Of a stretch of DNA of 64,000 nucleotides, positions 61,988 to 64,000 are shown piece after piece. The first letter of the stretch is position 1, and every line of letters begins with the position of its first letter. The translations under genes were made by a program, and so were the position numbers. Origin of the DNA: Campylobacter ornithocola (GTDB lineage Bacteria > Campylobacterota > Campylobacteria > Campylobacterales > Campylobacteraceae); the NCBI RefSeq assembly GCF_013201605.1, contig NZ_CP053848.1, positions 1,116,001-1,180,000 of the forward strand, read 5' to 3'. The notes under the pieces were generated by a model that ran no database searches, was not told where the DNA came from, and saw only the letters and a list, made by a program, of their open reading frames with translations.

Positions 61988-62473
61988 GTGGGTAATTTAA
62001 GTAAAAAAAGTTCTCAAGATATTATAGATGAATTATCAAATCATTTAGGTATAGAAAAACATAACCAAACTATATTTCATCTTACTCATATAAATGAAAA
62101 AGAAAAAAAATTAAGTCTGAAAAATGGTCATGAGTTAGCACCTGAACCATGGTTTATAATAGATGAAAATGATGAAGTTAAAACTATGTTTTCCGTAAAA
62201 ACATTAATCGAGTTTTTACAAAACGCCAAAGAGATGCAAAAAGATAATTTTGAACTTAAGTTAGAAAAAGCTATTTATCAACAAATTCCTATTGATTTTA
62301 ACGATGTATGGATTGTTGCTATGGATGAAATAAGACATCAAGTAGCTAAGGGTATTAAAGAAGTTAATATTGACCTAGATCAATTAATTAGTAATATCCA
62401 TACCAAACATCCTAATTTATTTATAGATATAAAAGAAATGATGCAAAAGGTAAAACCAAATGAAAGACTATAA
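61988..62473 (+). CDS. Conserved hypothetical protein between hemB and hemN
   Basis: A 161-residue soluble acidic protein with ordered-looking segments such as ELAPEPWFIIDENDEVK and VWIVAMDEIRHQVAKGIKEVNID. I place the start at GTG 61988, five bases after AAGGAG; another GTG at 61982 lies on that box itself. It overlaps hemN by 14 bases. It matches in position the uncharacterised gene beside hemN in C. jejuni (Cj0993c). Its place suggests a link to haem synthesis, but no family is recognised. Confidence 0.8.
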   Translation: MGNLSKKSSQDIIDELSNHLGIEKHNQTIFHLTHINEKEKKLSLKNGHELAPEPWFIIDENDEVKTMFSVKTLIEFLQNAKEMQKDNFELKLEKAIYQQIPIDFNDVWIVAMDEIRHQVAKGIKEVNIDLDQLISNIHTKHPNLFIDIKEMMQKVKPNERL

Positions 62474-63815
62474 AAGTTTTATTAAATACTCCAAAGCAGG
62501 ACCAAGATATACTTCTTATCCCACTGCAGTAGAGTTTAATACTCATTTTAAATATGAAGATTATATAGAGATTTTAAAACAACAAAAAGCTCAACTATCT
62601 TTATATTTTCACTTGCCTTTTTGCAGAAGTGCTTGTTATTTTTGTGGCTGCAACGTAATATATACCGCAAAAGAAGAAAGCAAAGAAAAGTATTTAAATT
62701 ATCTTTTTAAAGAACTTGATATTTTAGCAAATATTATCAATACTCAAAGAGAAGTAGCTCAAATGCACTTTGGTGGTGGTACACCTACTTTCTTTTCTGC
62801 CAAGCAATTGCAAAGTTTAATTTTAAAAATCAAAAGTGTTTTTCCCAATTTTACCCAAAATAGCGAAGTAAGCTGTGAAATTGATCCTAGATTTTTAAAC
62901 GAAGAACAAGCAGATGTTTTAATTCAAAACGGTTTCAACCGCATTAGTTTTGGTGTACAAGATTTTGATGAAAAGGTGCAAAAAGAAATTCATAGAATTC
63001 AACCTTTTGAGCTAACCAAAAATGCAGTAGATATGGTAAGAAAAAAAGGCATTAACTCAGTAAATATGGACTTAATCTATGGTCTTCCTTATCAAAGCTT
63101 AGAAAGCTTTAAGCAAACTCTAGAAAAAGCATTGCTAATCAATCCTGATCGCTTTGCCATTTTTAATTATGCTCATGTGCCTTGGCTTAAAAAGAATATG
63201 AGAAAATTTGATGAAAGCACTCTACCAAGTCCCGATATAAAGCTTCAAATTTTAGAATATTGTGAAAAATTTTTAACTCAAAATGGCTACAAAATGATAG
63301 GAATGGATCATTTTGCAAAACCACAAGATGAGCTTTTTAAAGCTTTAGAAAATGGTAGTTTACATAGAAATTTCCAAGGCTACACCACTAAAGGTGGAAC
63401 CGATTTAATTGGTATTGGTCTAACAAGTATAGGTGAAGGACAAAGACATTATATGCAAAATTTCAAAGATATGCCAAACTATGAAAAAGCTATTGATGAG
63501 GGTAAATTGCCTTGTGAAAAAGGCATTATGCTTGATGATGATGATGAGCTAAGAAAATCTGTCATTATGGAACTTATGAGCAATTTTGCTCTTAATATAA
63601 AAAATGTAGAAAGTAAATTTAAGATTGATTTTTTTGAGTATTTTAGGCAAGATTTAAAAGAACTTGAAGAACTTAACGAATTTATCACTATAGATAAAAA
63701 TCATATTAAAGTTAATGAAACAGGGATACTTTTAATACGCAATATTGCTATGTGTTTTGATAAATATCTAAAACGTATTAGTGAAGAAAAAAAAGTATTT
63801 TCTAAAACGGTTTGA
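62460..63815 (+). CDS. hemN: Oxygen-independent coproporphyrinogen III oxidase
   Basis: A 451-residue radical-SAM enzyme that decarboxylates coproporphyrinogen III anaerobically. The [4Fe-4S]/SAM cluster cysteines are C55, C59 and C62 with C64 following (CRSACYFCGC), and the HemN N-terminal YSKAGPRYTSYPTA opening separates it from HemW-like proteins. GGGTPTF near 104 and the FAIFNYAHVPWLKK segment near 240 are typical. It starts inside the preceding gene, 14 bases before its end. Confidence 0.96.
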   Translation: MKDYKSFIKYSKAGPRYTSYPTAVEFNTHFKYEDYIEILKQQKAQLSLYFHLPFCRSACYFCGCNVIYTAKEESKEKYLNYLFKELDILANIINTQREVAQMHFGGGTPTFFSAKQLQSLILKIKSVFPNFTQNSEVSCEIDPRFLNEEQADVLIQNGFNRISFGVQDFDEKVQKEIHRIQPFELTKNAVDMVRKKGINSVNMDLIYGLPYQSLESFKQTLEKALLINPDRFAIFNYAHVPWLKKNMRKFDESTLPSPDIKLQILEYCEKFLTQNGYKMIGMDHFAKPQDELFKALENGSLHRNFQGYTTKGGTDLIGIGLTSIGEGQRHYMQNFKDMPNYEKAIDEGKLPCEKGIMLDDDDELRKSVIMELMSNFALNIKNVESKFKIDFFEYFRQDLKELEELNEFITIDKNHIKVNETGILLIRNIAMCFDKYLKRISEEKKVFSKTV

Positions 63816-63816
63816 T

Positions 63817-64000
63817 ATGTTAAACATTAATGAAATCTCTAATGCTTGCGTAAAATGTGGAAAGTGTATACCAGTTTGTACTATACACGAAATAAACCGC
63901 GATGAGAGCACTTCTCCTCGTGGTTTTTTAGATCTTATTGATGCTTATGAAAATCAAGAGCTAAAACTTGATAAAAATCTTAAAAAAACTTTTGAATCAT
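63817..64000 (+). CDS. Ferredoxin-type (4Fe-4S) protein, N-terminal part (runs off window edge)
   Basis: Sixty-one codons from ATG 63817, one base after hemN. The sequence NACVKCGKCIPVCTIHEI holds a CxxCxxCxxxC cluster motif, followed by TSPRGFLDLIDAYE, as in the iron-sulfur subunits of glycolate-oxidase/CCG-domain oxidoreductases (Cj0991c-like in position). The rest lies outside the window, so the type of enzyme stays open. Confidence 0.8.
   Translation, partial: MLNINEISNACVKCGKCIPVCTIHEINRDESTSPRGFLDLIDAYENQELKLDKNLKKTFES

Overview
The window is a gene-dense, very AT-rich piece of an epsilonproteobacterial chromosome. Gene content, gene order and protein sequences point to Campylobacter, most likely the C. 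lari group. This is inferred from synteny remembered from C. jejuni and from family recognition; no search was run. No rRNA, tRNA, CRISPR array, transposase or prophage gene was seen.

Layout. 1-2274 (minus): start of hemH, then a Gfo/Idh/MocA oxidoreductase and a DegT aminotransferase. 2377-7387 (plus): alaS, maf, pbpA. 7471-14481 is an accessory-looking stretch: Tat-exported MsrP with MsrQ, a Tat-exported SpdH-like flavoprotein, a frameshifted DUF2165 pseudogene, a copper chaperone/ATPase pair and a paired SMR exporter. 14641-19574 (plus): yebC, a peptidyl-prolyl isomerase, a CopD-like membrane protein, DedA, a DUF2920 gene with a G10 contingency tract, and a split ThrE-like exporter. 19578-33239 (minus): argS, tatA, gmk, a highly acidic repeat protein, fliR, an ABC ATPase, tsf, rpsB, the petABC cytochrome bc1 complex, an ArsB-like permease and mnmG. 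33362-38284: ribE, pgeF, the DccRS-type two-component system, two hemerythrins with cysteine tails and a small RHH-like protein. 38525-49780: porin porA, a yaaA remnant, a small cytochrome c, the livJKHMGF branched-chain amino acid transporter and the ccsBA haem-lyase fusion. 49790-56784: lepA, a probable sigma-28-controlled protein, a MATE exporter, and thiD-thiM-thiE-hemD behind a TPP riboswitch. 56871-64000: LMW tyrosine phosphatase, chemoreceptor, rsmG, ribA, hemB, hemN and the start of a ferredoxin-type protein.

Themes. Haem and cytochrome biology recurs (hemH, hemD, hemB, hemN, petABC, ccsBA, a free cytochrome c), as does periplasmic redox chemistry fed by the Tat system (MsrP, SpdH, Rieske protein, TatA). 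The most unusual structures are: a 28.7-copy, base-perfect 12-bp repeat inside a gene that begins with a degenerate receiver-like domain; perfect inverted repeats that bury the Shine-Dalgarno sequence of four different genes (thiD behind its TPP aptamer, msrP, spdH and the copD-like gene); a phase-variable DUF2920 gene in a DedA operon; and two decaying genes (DUF2165, yaaA).
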